In this document: positions 8,911 to 18,485 of the stretch, piece after piece
Layout: each line of letters opens with the position of its first letter
How positions within the stretch are numbered: position 1 is the stretch's first letter
From: Cellvibrio sp. 79
Lineage (GTDB): Bacteria; Pseudomonadota; Gammaproteobacteria; Pseudomonadales; Cellvibrionaceae
Length of the DNA: 64,000 bases
Direction: 5' to 3'
NCBI GenBank assembly: GCA_003056245.1
Contig: MVDH01000003.1
Location: forward strand, 392,187-456,186
The notes under the pieces: generated by a model
The model's database searches: none
What the model was told of the DNA's origin: nothing
What the model saw: the letters and a program-made list of their open reading frames with translations, nothing else
Made by a program: the position numbers and the translations under genes

Positions 8911-10290
8911 TTAATTTTTTGTCAAATTTCTCATCCACTTCTTACTACCAATGCGACGAATCACTGGAATAAATTTCAAACCATCTTCCAGAAACATCAA
9001 CGCATAGATATAGACAAACGAAATTTTGGCAAGGAAAACTGTGGCGATATAAATGGGCAAGCCGAACACCCACATTACGATAGTATCGGTAACCAATGTA
9101 AAACGATTATCACCACCGGCACGCAACACACCGATAATGCGCATCATATTAATCACTTTCACCCACACCAGCAGGCAAAATACACCGAGGGTATTTAATA
9201 ATAGATCGGTGGAGTTTTCGTCCAGCTGGTCAAAAATAGTGAGCACCCACGGCCGGGCAAACCAGAGCGATGTACAAAAAATAATAAGCAATATAAACGT
9301 GAGCCGATCAAAAAATTTATGCAGGTGCCAGGCGGTATCGTTATTGCCCGCACCCAATTCCCTACCGATCAATACAGCCGATGCATTCGCGAAACCGACA
9401 AACAAGGCAAAGAATGCGCTTTCGATAGGTACGATTACGCCCATCACCGCTAATGCATTAGTGCCCGCATAACCAGTAGTTAAATGATAAGTAGAGTTTC
9501 CCACCGCCCAGATTGCGTAGTTAGCCACTAACGGCATTGAGAAAGCGAGGTAGCGATTGATTTGGGTTTTATCCAAACCCATTTTCAATTGGGCAAGATT
9601 CAATGCAAAACCGTGCTTGCGCGCATAAACCCAACCGACAACAATAAATAATTGCAAGATGCGCGCCGACAAAGTTGCCCAGGCAGCACCCCCAACCCCC
9701 AATGCCGGAAAGCCCCAGTTGCCTTCGATTAACGCATAGTTACCAACAATATTTAACGCCGCCGCAAACACACCGGCAACCAATGGCATAGTGGTGCTGC
9801 CCAGCGCGCGCAATGAAGCTTCATAAATAACAATCCATTGCGTTAACAATAATGTCGGTGCGGTAATAATTAAAAATTGCGCGGCGAGTTTTACCACTTC
9901 AGGATCAGGATTTACCCAGCTCACCCAGATCTTGGATGCGAAACCAAAAGCCAGGGTGAACGGCAACATCACTAACGTTCCCACCAGCAATGTCACCGCG
10001 AGTGTGCGCTGGCAACTGGGAAAATCTTTTGCACCGGTATACTGCGCAATCAAAATACTGCAGCCAGTAGCCAAACCGCTCATCAACACCAATAACAGAA
10101 AATGGATTTTTGCAGCCAAGCCTACCGCGGCAATTGCAGCAGCTCCCAAACCGCCGACCATAATTACGTCAGCCATTCCCAGTAGTGACTGCAATAACAT
10201 TTGCGCCGCAACTGGCAACGACAACAGCAATACGCTACGTGAGAACGCGCGTTTATCATTCATGGAAATAGGTTCAGGGGTGGCAACCAC
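8911..10290 (-). CDS. MATE family efflux transporter (NorM-like)
   Basis: 459 residues with 12 predicted membrane helices in two similar halves. LLLSLPVAAQMLLQSLLGMADVIMVGGLG at the N-terminus and AVLIGRELGAGN in the second half are characteristic of MATE antiporters, which expel cationic drugs using Na+ or H+ gradients. The GTG at 10290 is chosen because GGAG lies six bases upstream; an ATG nine codons later has no ribosome site. Transcribed alone, divergent from the DUF418 gene. Confidence 0.9.
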   Translation of the reverse strand: MVATPEPISMNDKRAFSRSVLLLSLPVAAQMLLQSLLGMADVIMVGGLGAAAIAAVGLAAKIHFLLLVLMSGLATGCSILIAQYTGAKDFPSCQRTLAVTLLVGTLVMLPFTLAFGFASKIWVSWVNPDPEVVKLAAQFLIITAPTLLLTQWIVIYEASLRALGSTTMPLVAGVFAAALNIVGNYALIEGNWGFPALGVGGAAWATLSARILQLFIVVGWVYARKHGFALNLAQLKMGLDKTQINRYLAFSMPLVANYAIWAVGNSTYHLTTGYAGTNALAVMGVIVPIESAFFALFVGFANASAVLIGRELGAGNNDTAWHLHKFFDRLTFILLIIFCTSLWFARPWVLTIFDQLDENSTDLLLNTLGVFCLLVWVKVINMMRIIGVLRAGGDNRFTLVTDTIVMWVFGLPIYIATVFLAKISFVYIYALMFLEDGLKFIPVIRRIGSKKWMRNLTKN

Positions 10291-10534
10291 GGAAAACTCC
10301 GGCGGATAAATAATGGGTCATTATAAATCTATCCAACCGACACAACTGTTAATAAGTGGTAAGAAAAAAGGGGTCACTTTACGCACTTGCGCAAAGCGCT
10401 CCATCTGTTCCAAATATTACGCAAAAGTGATAAGCGTTCGCACCGACATTCGAACGATTTAACAATTCTTAAGCGGGCAAAATAAGAAAGGTCACTAGAC
10501 TTGACCAATAATATTAATTACCGGAAATGTTTCC

Positions 10535-11743
10535 ATGCAGAATATATCCTCTTCCGAATCATCCCCCGTTATTCCAAAGCCACAACGAATTGAATTGGTC
10601 GATGCTATACGCGGCTTCGCACTCATGGGCATTTGCCTGGTGCACTTTATGGAATATTTTGAGTTGTACTGGATTAACCAGGATCCAACCTTGGTACACA
10701 ACATCGTCTTCTTTTTATTCGCCGGCAAGGCTTACGCTATTTTTGCATTAATGTTTGGCCTGAGTTTTTTTATCATCATGGATAACCAGGCACGCAAAGG
10801 TGTGGATTTTAGTTACCGCTTTGCGTGGCGTTTAGTCATTTTATTGATTATCGGTTATATACACACGCTATTGTATCTTGGTGATATTTTATCGGTGCTA
10901 GGCATTATCGGGTTGAGTTTGTTGTTTGTGCAAAAGCTCAACAACCGCTGGCTGTTAATCGCCGCTGCACTCTGCTTATTGCAATTACCTTTCTATTATC
11001 AATTTTATGCAGCACTGCATAATTGGCCCGGTGCTAATGATGCGCCAGCGCATTGGGCGGTATTTCCGGAAGTGTACGGGGCAATTGCCAAAGCAACTAC
11101 GCTCTCTGAATTGGTTGCCGTAAATAGTTGGGATGGCCTGACCGCCAAATGGTTGTACTTTGTAGAATCAGGGCGCGGCATACAACTGGTGGGATTATTT
11201 ATTATTGGCCTGATGTTGGGACGTATCGGTTTTTTCACGCAAACCGGGCGCTTTGCCAAAGTACGCGTTATTGCGCTGGTGACCGCATTGATTGCCGCTG
11301 CCGCGTTTTACTGCCTGGATAATTACATCAAACAATTACCTGCCACTATTTTTCAAGAACAAGGCATGGCAAAAATGTATCTGGAGCAAATAATCGGATC
11401 TTATTTAAGCACAGCGATTATGGCTTCTATCCTGCTGTTATTCATTCAGCTTTATTTATGGCAACCGGCAACAAAAATACTGAACTTGCTTGTACCTTGT
11501 GGCCGCATTAGTTTAAGTATTTATTTAATTCAGGCAGTTGTGGGGATTCCGTTATTTTATTCAGTTGGATTGGGTGGCTACCTGACATTCGGTCAAACCA
11601 ATAGCCTTTTACTCGGCATTGCTTTTTATGGATTGTTAATCGCAATTGCACATTGGTGGGTGAAAAATTTCTATTATGGGCCAGTGGAATGGTTGTGGCG
11701 CAGCGCTACCTATATGACAACGAAGGTTCCGTTTAAGCGTTAA
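10535..11743 (+). CDS. DUF418 family membrane protein (YeiB-like)
   Basis: 402 residues, about ten membrane helices. The N-terminal RIELVDAIRGFALMGICLVHFMEY and the C-terminal CGRISLSIYLIQAVVGIPLFY are the signatures of DUF418/YeiB proteins, related to membrane acyltransferases such as heparan-alpha-glucosaminide N-acetyltransferase. It may acylate a cell-envelope substrate. No motif gives the substrate. The 244-base gap before it holds only a short inverted repeat (CGTTCG/CGAACG at 10435-10456) and nothing else recognisable. Confidence 0.85.
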   Translation: MQNISSSESSPVIPKPQRIELVDAIRGFALMGICLVHFMEYFELYWINQDPTLVHNIVFFLFAGKAYAIFALMFGLSFFIIMDNQARKGVDFSYRFAWRLVILLIIGYIHTLLYLGDILSVLGIIGLSLLFVQKLNNRWLLIAAALCLLQLPFYYQFYAALHNWPGANDAPAHWAVFPEVYGAIAKATTLSELVAVNSWDGLTAKWLYFVESGRGIQLVGLFIIGLMLGRIGFFTQTGRFAKVRVIALVTALIAAAAFYCLDNYIKQLPATIFQEQGMAKMYLEQIIGSYLSTAIMASILLLFIQLYLWQPATKILNLLVPCGRISLSIYLIQAVVGIPLFYSVGLGGYLTFGQTNSLLLGIAFYGLLIAIAHWWVKNFYYGPVEWLWRSATYMTTKVPFKR

Positions 11744-11756
11744 AAATTACTTTAAA

Positions 11757-11784
11757 ACAAGGCATCACAATGATGATGCCTTGT
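11757..11784. terminator. Bidirectional terminator between the DUF418 gene and pbpC
   Basis: ACAAGGCATCA (11757-11767) and TGATGCCTTGT (11774-11784) form a perfect 11-base-pair stem with a six-base loop. The leftward transcript continues into TTTTAAAGTAATTTTT. It lies between two converging stops and probably serves both. Confidence 0.75.
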
Positions 11785-11789
11785 TCTGG

Positions 11790-14189
11790 TTATTTATTGC
11801 CTTCACCGATCACATTGAAGCGCCGCTCCAATTTATAACCGTTTTTATCCATGACCAATAGCTTGTGCACGCCCGGCTCCAGCGATGCCTCGCGCTCGTG
11901 GAATACTTTAGTTTCACCCAGAAATTCATCGTCCAGATGCCAATACAATGTAGCCGCTGCATCGCGGTGAACCGCTTTGAGTACCACACGGCTGCGCTTT
12001 CCATCCAGATCAACGGGAATATAAATCCGGCTGTGTGCTTGCGGATAAATTAATTCCATCGGATTGTCATCATCTACTTGCGCGGAGTCAGCAAGGCAAT
12101 CGCGCCGCCAGGGCGGCAAGGTGCGATATTCACTGTGATGTTGCCGCCAATAAAATTCCTGTGTCGGCGGTAACAAAAACCAATTTGCTGATTGCATATT
12201 GCTGACCGTTTCGCAGCGATTATGCACGCGGAATTGCTCATCTTTATCAACATGGATAATACGATGATAAGGAGTGATTTTTTCGAAATGACTGGAGCGT
12301 GGAATTTCCATATCCATGGCTTCACATTGGCCGCCGGCAAGGTAACCATCATCTTTACACACTGAAATTATTTTCAATGCGTGCGCAGGCTTTGCAAACC
12401 AGTTTACCTTTGGCAACGCATCGAACATATCAAATAAAATCGGTGCAGCACTACTTTGCCCGCTGATAAAGGTTGCTGGTTCTCCACCTGCATTGCCAAC
12501 CCATACACCCAAGGTATAGCGGCCATTACTGCCAATTGCCCATGCATCACGCAAACCATAACTGGTTCCTGTTTTCCAGGCGATGGTTTGGCTGCCTGCG
12601 AAATCGCGCCAGTAATTATCATTGCCCGGCCGCGCCACTTCGATTAATGCTTGTAACGTTAACCATGCAGAACCCTGATTAAAAACCGGTTTAACTTGCA
12701 ATAACCCGGAATTGTTTTTTTCAATTAATACCTGCATCGCGCTTTGATTTATTTCACCATCGCGTGCGCTCGCTGCAAGGCGCGCATAAATCCCCGTTAA
12801 TTCCCACAGTGTTCCTTCTGCCCCGCCCAGAATTAACGTCAAACCATAATCGTCAGCGGGACGAAATAAACTGGTCATCCCCATCGCCTGCAATTTTTCC
12901 TGAAAGCGACCAATACCATAATCACGCAACATGCGCACGGCCGGGATATTAAGTGAATGCGCCAAGGCAAATTGTGCCGGCACTGCACCGCGAAAACTGC
13001 GATCATAATTTTTCGGGTTGTAACCATTAATTTGTGTGGGGATGTCCGCAATCAAACTCGTGGGCGCCAGCTCACCTTCCTGCAACATCAAACCATACAA
13101 CAGCGGTTTCAAAATACTGCCCGTGGAACGCGGGCGCTGAACTATATCTACACTGGGAGCGGCGCTGATTTTATTCTGGAATGCTTCGTTACCGACATAA
13201 GCCAGTGTTTGCATACTCTGGTGATCAACCAATACCAACGCAATATTATTCACACCATCATTTACTAAACGATTGCTATGGCGCAGTGCAATCTGGTTAG
13301 CTAATTGTTGCAACTGTGGATCAATCGTTGAATTGAAAACTTTTTGCTCAGGCGATTTTTGTTTTAATGTGGGCAACAAGTGCGGAGCAAGTTGCGGCAA
13401 TACTTGTGGCCGCTCCGGGAGCGGCTCGAGCAATGCCAGTTGCAAATCCAGGTCAGAAAAATAATGTTGTGCATGCAAGCGTTGCAGCAATCGATTGCGC
13501 TTCTGCAATAATACATCGCGCTGACGCCCCGGATGAATTAGCGCCGGGCTGTTCGGTAAAACCGCTAGCAGCGCCGACTCAGACCAGGATAAATATTCCG
13601 GCGAGCGCCCGAAATAACGCCATGCTGCCGCACGCAAACCAACAATATTCCCGCCATAAGGTGCATGGCTGGTATAGTGAATTAATAAATCTTCTTTGCT
13701 AAAACGCCATTCCAGTTTTAATGCTAATGCTGCTTCCTGAATTTTATTGCCAAGTGTACGTCCGCTATTTTTTTCCTCAGCGCGATACGTTTCTTGCCGC
13801 AATAAACGCGCAAGTTGCATTGTAAGAGTGCTGCCGCCGCTGGTAATTTTCCCGGCAGAAATGTTACCGCGCAATGCGCGCGCGATGGACAGAGGATTAA
13901 TACCAGGGTGGCGATAAAAATGGCGGTCTTCAAATAACAATAACGAATTTTTATATTTATCCGGCAATTGTTCAATCGGGGCAAAACGCCATTGTTGATC
14001 TGCTGCAATACTGGCACCGAGCAAGCTGCCATCGCGCGCCAATAATAATGATGCGTAAGGTGTGGAATAAAGGCTGGCAGGCAGGGATGAAAATTGTAAC
14101 CAACCCACACTCAGGCAGAACAACAATAACAAGCTCGTGAGAAATTTGTGGCGACTTATCCAGACGCGGCTCCATCGCCACAGTTTCAT
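11790..14189 (-). CDS. pbpC: Penicillin-binding protein 1C (glycosyltransferase/transpeptidase)
   Basis: 799 residues. One N-terminal membrane helix (about 15-33) is followed by a GT51 domain with catalytic E87 in FEDRHFYRHPG and GGSTLTMQLARLL. The transpeptidase domain has the S358-I-L-K box, AHSLNIPA, and AWKTGTSYGLRDAWA. A C-terminal BiPBP_C domain (about 700-795) is typical of PbpC. It polymerises and may cross-link peptidoglycan in the periplasm. It starts 30 bases after hemY on the same strand, so it may share the haem-gene transcript. The alpha-2-macroglobulin gene often next to pbpC is absent here. Confidence 0.93.
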   Translation of the reverse strand: MKLWRWSRVWISRHKFLTSLLLLFCLSVGWLQFSSLPASLYSTPYASLLLARDGSLLGASIAADQQWRFAPIEQLPDKYKNSLLLFEDRHFYRHPGINPLSIARALRGNISAGKITSGGSTLTMQLARLLRQETYRAEEKNSGRTLGNKIQEAALALKLEWRFSKEDLLIHYTSHAPYGGNIVGLRAAAWRYFGRSPEYLSWSESALLAVLPNSPALIHPGRQRDVLLQKRNRLLQRLHAQHYFSDLDLQLALLEPLPERPQVLPQLAPHLLPTLKQKSPEQKVFNSTIDPQLQQLANQIALRHSNRLVNDGVNNIALVLVDHQSMQTLAYVGNEAFQNKISAAPSVDIVQRPRSTGSILKPLLYGLMLQEGELAPTSLIADIPTQINGYNPKNYDRSFRGAVPAQFALAHSLNIPAVRMLRDYGIGRFQEKLQAMGMTSLFRPADDYGLTLILGGAEGTLWELTGIYARLAASARDGEINQSAMQVLIEKNNSGLLQVKPVFNQGSAWLTLQALIEVARPGNDNYWRDFAGSQTIAWKTGTSYGLRDAWAIGSNGRYTLGVWVGNAGGEPATFISGQSSAAPILFDMFDALPKVNWFAKPAHALKIISVCKDDGYLAGGQCEAMDMEIPRSSHFEKITPYHRIIHVDKDEQFRVHNRCETVSNMQSANWFLLPPTQEFYWRQHHSEYRTLPPWRRDCLADSAQVDDDNPMELIYPQAHSRIYIPVDLDGKRSRVVLKAVHRDAAATLYWHLDDEFLGETKVFHEREASLEPGVHKLLVMDKNGYKLERRFNVIGEGNK

Positions 14190-14219
14190 ACTTTCAACCG
14201 ATAGTGGTTAGCGAAAAAA

Positions 14220-15425
14220 TTATTTATGCTCAACCAACAATAAACTTTGTTGGTAGTACTCGGCACTTTTCTTGTGATCACCCAATTTGGTCATCAGGCG
14301 CGCCAGTTCCGCAGTGGTTTCCAGTTGCTGCTTTTGATTGAGGCTGCGCTGAAAATATTCGCGCGCTAATTCCCATTGCTGGTTGCGCTCCATCAACCGT
14401 CCCATGGTTAGTAATAAAGTTGCATCCTGCGGCCGGGCTTTTAACCAGGATTCTACGGTGCGTAATTGGGTATGAATTTCTTTTACTTGCAATCGGCCAT
14501 AAAGTGCGACAAGCGGATCGTACCATTGATTACCCAACGCTTTGCGCACAATAACTTCCGCTTCCTGATCCTGGTAGTTTTCTGCCAATGCACGCGCATA
14601 AGCCAAAATAACTGCCGGTTGTTTTTGCAGGCTACGCGAAAATGATTTCCACAGTTTTTGCAAGGTAGGCAACCGCTCCGCAATTAACAGCGCTTTGGTT
14701 TGCGCCGAATGCACATGCATTTTTTCAGTCGCGAGTAAAACTTCCAGCTCGTCAAACTCTACATTAGAAAGCACTTTTGCTTTGCGCATGATTGGAAAAA
14801 GTTCTTCCAGTGCACGCCAGTTTTTTTGCGCGATATAAATGTGGTGCATCAAATCCAATACCGCTGGTTGGCGCGGCATTTTGATATCGATTGGTTTGAG
14901 AATGTTAATCGCGTCTTCGTAGCGCTCTGCCTGTACATGCAAGCGCGCGCGAATTAATGCAACAGGCAATTCGCTGTTGGATACCGCCAGGGCTTTTTCC
15001 AGGATTTTTTCTGCTTCAGCTTCATCGCCCATTTCAAAACTGCTGCGGGCAGCCGCCAGATAGTTAGCGAGCGGATACTCCACTTTATCGAGTGTACGGG
15101 TTAGTTTTTTGCGCGCTTCAAACCAATCGCCAACCAGATAATCCACCATCCCGGTCGCTGCACGTTTTTGTGCACGCTCTACTGAACCAAATAAAAATAT
15201 TTCGCGGAAGCGGCGTGCCATTTCCACCCCGCCTGCCAACAACTGGCGTAGTAGCCAGATACTCGCCAGAATCAAAGCGATGACAATAGTGGCGACCCAG
15301 AGTGTCATCTCAATAGTTTTGGTGCCGTAAGAAATTAATAAATAACCATCGCCGCGCACCAATAAAAAAATAACCGCAGCAACAACCAGTAAAAATAAAA
15401 TAGCTTTTAGCAAGCGACGCTTCAT
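14220..15425 (-). CDS. hemY: HemY, TPR membrane protein of the haem gene cluster
   Basis: 401 residues. Two N-terminal membrane helices (about 5-24 and 40-62) are followed by a HemY_N region (ARRFREIFLFGSVERAQKRAATGMVDYL) and tetratricopeptide repeats to the C-terminus. This is the proteobacterial HemY, not the Gram-positive oxidase of the same name. Its role in haem metabolism is not biochemically settled. The start overlaps hemX by four bases. Confidence 0.9.
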   Translation of the reverse strand: MKRRLLKAILFLLVVAAVIFLLVRGDGYLLISYGTKTIEMTLWVATIVIALILASIWLLRQLLAGGVEMARRFREIFLFGSVERAQKRAATGMVDYLVGDWFEARKKLTRTLDKVEYPLANYLAAARSSFEMGDEAEAEKILEKALAVSNSELPVALIRARLHVQAERYEDAINILKPIDIKMPRQPAVLDLMHHIYIAQKNWRALEELFPIMRKAKVLSNVEFDELEVLLATEKMHVHSAQTKALLIAERLPTLQKLWKSFSRSLQKQPAVILAYARALAENYQDQEAEVIVRKALGNQWYDPLVALYGRLQVKEIHTQLRTVESWLKARPQDATLLLTMGRLMERNQQWELAREYFQRSLNQKQQLETTAELARLMTKLGDHKKSAEYYQQSLLLVEHK

Positions 15426-16555
15426 TGGCGCACCCCGCGGCGGGCGGCAGCCATTTTTTCACGCTTGGCAATATAATCAGCTAATGCTGATGCACTGTTA
15501 CTGAAATTGGTTAGCTCTGGCGAAATCTCTTCTCGCTGCAGCGATTGCAATTCTTCCAGCACCGCTTTGGCTTTTTCATTCAAGGCATAATATTGGTTGA
15601 TCCAGTTTTGTGCTTTTACCAGGCTCTCCTGATAAATTCCTTTCTCGTTACGCAACAATGCAACCTGCGCTTGCTCCAGCATCAAGCGTAAATTTTGTTG
15701 CAGGAATTTTTGTTCGTCAGGTGGCAATACCGCGTTAATCGTTTTTCCGTGATCGCGCACACGCACATAGGAACCGAGTTTATGGAGCAACGCATAAAAG
15801 TTGCGGGTGATTTTTTGTTTGAACGTTTCGTCAGCAGGAATTTCCTCCTCTGCAAGCAATTCCTCTTCTTGCCCCAAAGGCTCAATGAATGGAATTGCAT
15901 CAACCTGGGTAGATAATGCCGAGAGACGCAAAAATATTCCTTCGCGATCAATCACTCCAGCGAGCTTCAGCACCGCGATTTCTTCGGTGAGTAATTTGCG
16001 CACCCCCACCAAATCAGCCTCATCAATTTCACGCAATACGTCATCCGCAGAAAGTGCGAGCGCCAGGGCATTTTGGCTATCTTTTTCCAGCAATATACGC
16101 TGATCCGCCAAACGCAATAAATATTGCGCTTCCTGTAATTTCCACTCATCGCGATTCACACTGGACAGCGACAACAAGCGTGCATTGTTGCTATCCAGTT
16201 GTTCTGCAAGGTCATTTAAATTGGCTTGTACATTGTTTTGTTGTTCAACCAATTCTTTTTCGAAATCATCTTCCAATGCCTGTTGCTTGGTTTCTGCCGT
16301 CAGGGCATTTTGCTCAACCTGCTCACGCAAGCTATTAATCGTTTGCTGTTGGACATCCATATAGCGCCACGCATACACGCAACCAAATCCAACTGCTACC
16401 ACTAATAAAATGATAAATAACCAGATCAATGAAAATGCTCCGGCATAGGATTTTGCCGGAGCAACCGCAGCCGGTGCGACATACGGAATGTGGGCCGGTT
16501 GTACCGGAGTCGGGTTTGCAGATGGAGTAGTCGATGAGGATATTTGGTCAGTCAC
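15422..16555 (-). CDS. hemX: HemX, membrane-anchored protein of the haem gene cluster
   Basis: 377 residues. A proline/alanine-rich cytoplasmic N-terminus (1-38) is followed by one membrane helix (about 40-62), a periplasmic coiled coil (70-130), and a conserved HemX domain with EAQYLLRLADQRILLEKD. Proteobacterial HemX is often annotated as a uroporphyrinogen methyltransferase, but this type lacks the methyltransferase fold. It lies between hemD and hemY, as in other gammaproteobacteria. Confidence 0.9.
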   Translation of the reverse strand: MTDQISSSTTPSANPTPVQPAHIPYVAPAAVAPAKSYAGAFSLIWLFIILLVVAVGFGCVYAWRYMDVQQQTINSLREQVEQNALTAETKQQALEDDFEKELVEQQNNVQANLNDLAEQLDSNNARLLSLSSVNRDEWKLQEAQYLLRLADQRILLEKDSQNALALALSADDVLREIDEADLVGVRKLLTEEIAVLKLAGVIDREGIFLRLSALSTQVDAIPFIEPLGQEEELLAEEEIPADETFKQKITRNFYALLHKLGSYVRVRDHGKTINAVLPPDEQKFLQQNLRLMLEQAQVALLRNEKGIYQESLVKAQNWINQYYALNEKAKAVLEELQSLQREEISPELTNFSNSASALADYIAKREKMAAARRGVRQ

Positions 16556-16587
16556 GCTGAAATCCTATAAGGCTTGAACCGTTAAAA

Positions 16588-17400
16588 TTAATGATCACGG
16601 GAATAACGCACAAGTGCATCGGTCATGGCCGCATCAGTGGCATTTTCTGCACTGATTGTGTTGTTAAACCCTGCTGCTTGCGCTGCCGCTGCAATCCGTT
16701 GACTGGGAACCAGCAATGGCAACGCACGCAATTGTTCCTGCTGCCACGTGGGATATTCGCTTATCACTGCGAGCAAGTTTTCCAAACTTTCACCACTGTG
16801 TACGCTCAGCAGATATTGTTGTTGAGCCCGGGCAATATCTTCACAAAGTTTATGCAATTGCTCGTTTGCCTGTGCGGGCAAACGCCGCTCATAAAGCTCG
16901 CAATATTCCACCCAGGCACCACGTTTGCGCAATTCTTCCGCCATATGGCCACGCCCGCCGCAACCGCGAAAAATAATTATCTTTTCGCCATCTACTTGCT
17001 GCAAACCTGGAGCGCGCAACAAATCTTCACTGGTCATACCGCCGTTGCCGCTAATAGCAAGATCAGTTACTACCACATCATAATCGGCGAGTTTTTTTGC
17101 AGTTGTTGCACCGACTGCAAAATAATCAATACCGATAGGTAATTGCGGCCAGTATTCATCCAGCCATTGCATACCAAATTCAACGGCATTCTGGCTGACA
17201 AAAATTGCTTTCTGGTACAGGTCAAAATCCAGAATTTTATTTTTAATCGCGCGCGTTTTTTCTTCGCTGCTGACCGGCACAATTTCAAGCAAATTCAATG
17301 TTGCCGTCGCAAAACCTTGTGCTGCCAATTGTTGCGCCCAGATTACCGCTTGCGCTTGCGGGCGCGTAATGACGACGCAATATTGCGATGAGTCGCTCAT
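16588..17400 (-). CDS. hemD: Uroporphyrinogen-III synthase
   Basis: 270 residues, the normal family size. Recognisable features are VVITRPQAQAVIWAQQL at the N-terminus, FVSQNAVEFG, YFAVGATTAKKL, EKIIIFRGCGGRGHMAEELRKRGA, and LSVHSGESLENL. The enzyme cyclises hydroxymethylbilane to uroporphyrinogen III with inversion of ring D, in the cytoplasm. Its start is three bases after the hemC stop, so the two are co-transcribed. Confidence 0.93.
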   Translation of the reverse strand: MSDSSQYCVVITRPQAQAVIWAQQLAAQGFATATLNLLEIVPVSSEEKTRAIKNKILDFDLYQKAIFVSQNAVEFGMQWLDEYWPQLPIGIDYFAVGATTAKKLADYDVVVTDLAISGNGGMTSEDLLRAPGLQQVDGEKIIIFRGCGGRGHMAEELRKRGAWVEYCELYERRLPAQANEQLHKLCEDIARAQQQYLLSVHSGESLENLLAVISEYPTWQQEQLRALPLLVPSQRIAAAAQAAGFNNTISAENATDAAMTDALVRYSRDH

Positions 17401-17403
17401 AAA

Positions 17404-18345
17404 TTATTCCGCGCTCGCATAAACCTCGGCGAGGATTTTATCGGCACCGGCAGCGAGTAAACGATCCGCTAATTCGATACCCATTTTTTCTGCATCCGCC
17501 ACCGGACCGCTGATTTCATCAAACAACATTTGGCTACCATCCGGTGCGCCCACCAATCCGCGCAGCCATAGTTGGTTATCGCGATGGATAGCATAGCAGG
17601 CAATAGGTACCTGGCAGCCGCCTTGCAAACGGCGATTCATCGCGCGCTCGGCCAGCACTTGTTCTGCAGTTGTCTGATGATGCAAAGGCTTTAACAGGGC
17701 GATGGTTGCCGCATCACTAACACGACATTCAATACCCACAGCTCCCTGACCACCGGCGGGTAAACTTTGTTCCGGCGCAATGTAAGCGCGAATGCGTTCT
17801 TTTAATTCCAAACGAATTAATCCGGCCGCGGCGAGAATAATTGCGTCGTATTCGCCGTCATCCAGTTTTTGCAGGCGCGTCTGCACATTGCCGCGCAAAA
17901 ATTTCACCTGTAAATCCGGGCGGCTGGCAAGCAATTGACATTGGCGACGCAAACTTGAGGTACCAATTACACCGCCAACGGGAACTTCATCCAGTGAGTT
18001 GTAGCGATTGGAGACGAAGGCATCGCGCGCATCTTCGCGCGGGCATATTACTGACAGCCCCAGACCGTCCGGGAATTCCATCGGAACATCTTTCATCGAA
18101 TGCACGGCGATATCTGCTTCATTCGCTAACAACGCCTGTTCGAGTTCTTTAACAAACAAACCCTTGCCGCCAACTTTGGCGAGGGGAACGTCGAGAATTT
18201 TGTCGCCCCGGCTGGTCATTGGCACCAATTCGATCACCAGACCGGGATGGTGCTTTTCCAATTCGGCTTTGACATATTCCGCTTGCCAGAGAGCTAGCAG
18301 GCTTTTACGGGTGGCAATACGAAGCGGCGGGCGATTAGCAGACAT
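17404..18345 (-). CDS. hemC: Porphobilinogen deaminase (hydroxymethylbilane synthase)
   Basis: 313 residues from ATG 18345 ([21 protein letters not shown]), matching the family's usual length. An ATG four codons upstream (18357) is possible but has no better ribosome site. Motifs: [49 protein letters not shown], and C244 in GGCQVPIA, the attachment site for the dipyrromethane cofactor. It joins four porphobilinogen units. First gene of a hemC-hemD-hemX-hemY run, possibly extending to pbpC. Confidence 0.95.
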   Translation of the reverse strand: MSANRPPLRIATRKSLLALWQAEYVKAELEKHHPGLVIELVPMTSRGDKILDVPLAKVGGKGLFVKELEQALLANEADIAVHSMKDVPMEFPDGLGLSVICPREDARDAFVSNRYNSLDEVPVGGVIGTSSLRRQCQLLASRPDLQVKFLRGNVQTRLQKLDDGEYDAIILAAAGLIRLELKERIRAYIAPEQSLPAGGQGAVGIECRVSDAATIALLKPLHHQTTAEQVLAERAMNRRLQGGCQVPIACYAIHRDNQLWLRGLVGAPDGSQMLFDEISGPVADAEKMGIELADRLLAAGADKILAEVYASAE

Positions 18346-18443
18346 GGATTCCAACATTCGGTAATGAATTCAGGGGGCGAATCATACCATTGGAGTTGTG
18401 TTCGTAGGGATAGCTGATAGGAGTATGAGAAGGCGTAACAGTT

Positions 18444-18477
18444 TTTCACCAATCTGGCCTGCGCCAGATTGGTGAAA
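18444..18477. terminator. Strong hairpin after the symporter gene
   Basis: TTTCACCAATCTGGC (18444-18458) and GCCAGATTGGTGAAA (18463-18477) form a perfect 15-base-pair stem with a CTGC loop, starting nine bases past the symporter stop. It is the natural end of that transcript, although neither side has a long T-run. It also insulates hemC from read-through. Confidence 0.6.
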
Positions 18478-18485
18478 CGAAACAC

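Noticed and set aside
16591-17142. 183-codon open frame opposite hemD
   Set aside because: Antisense to a well-supported gene, with Cys/His-rich random composition and no ribosome site.
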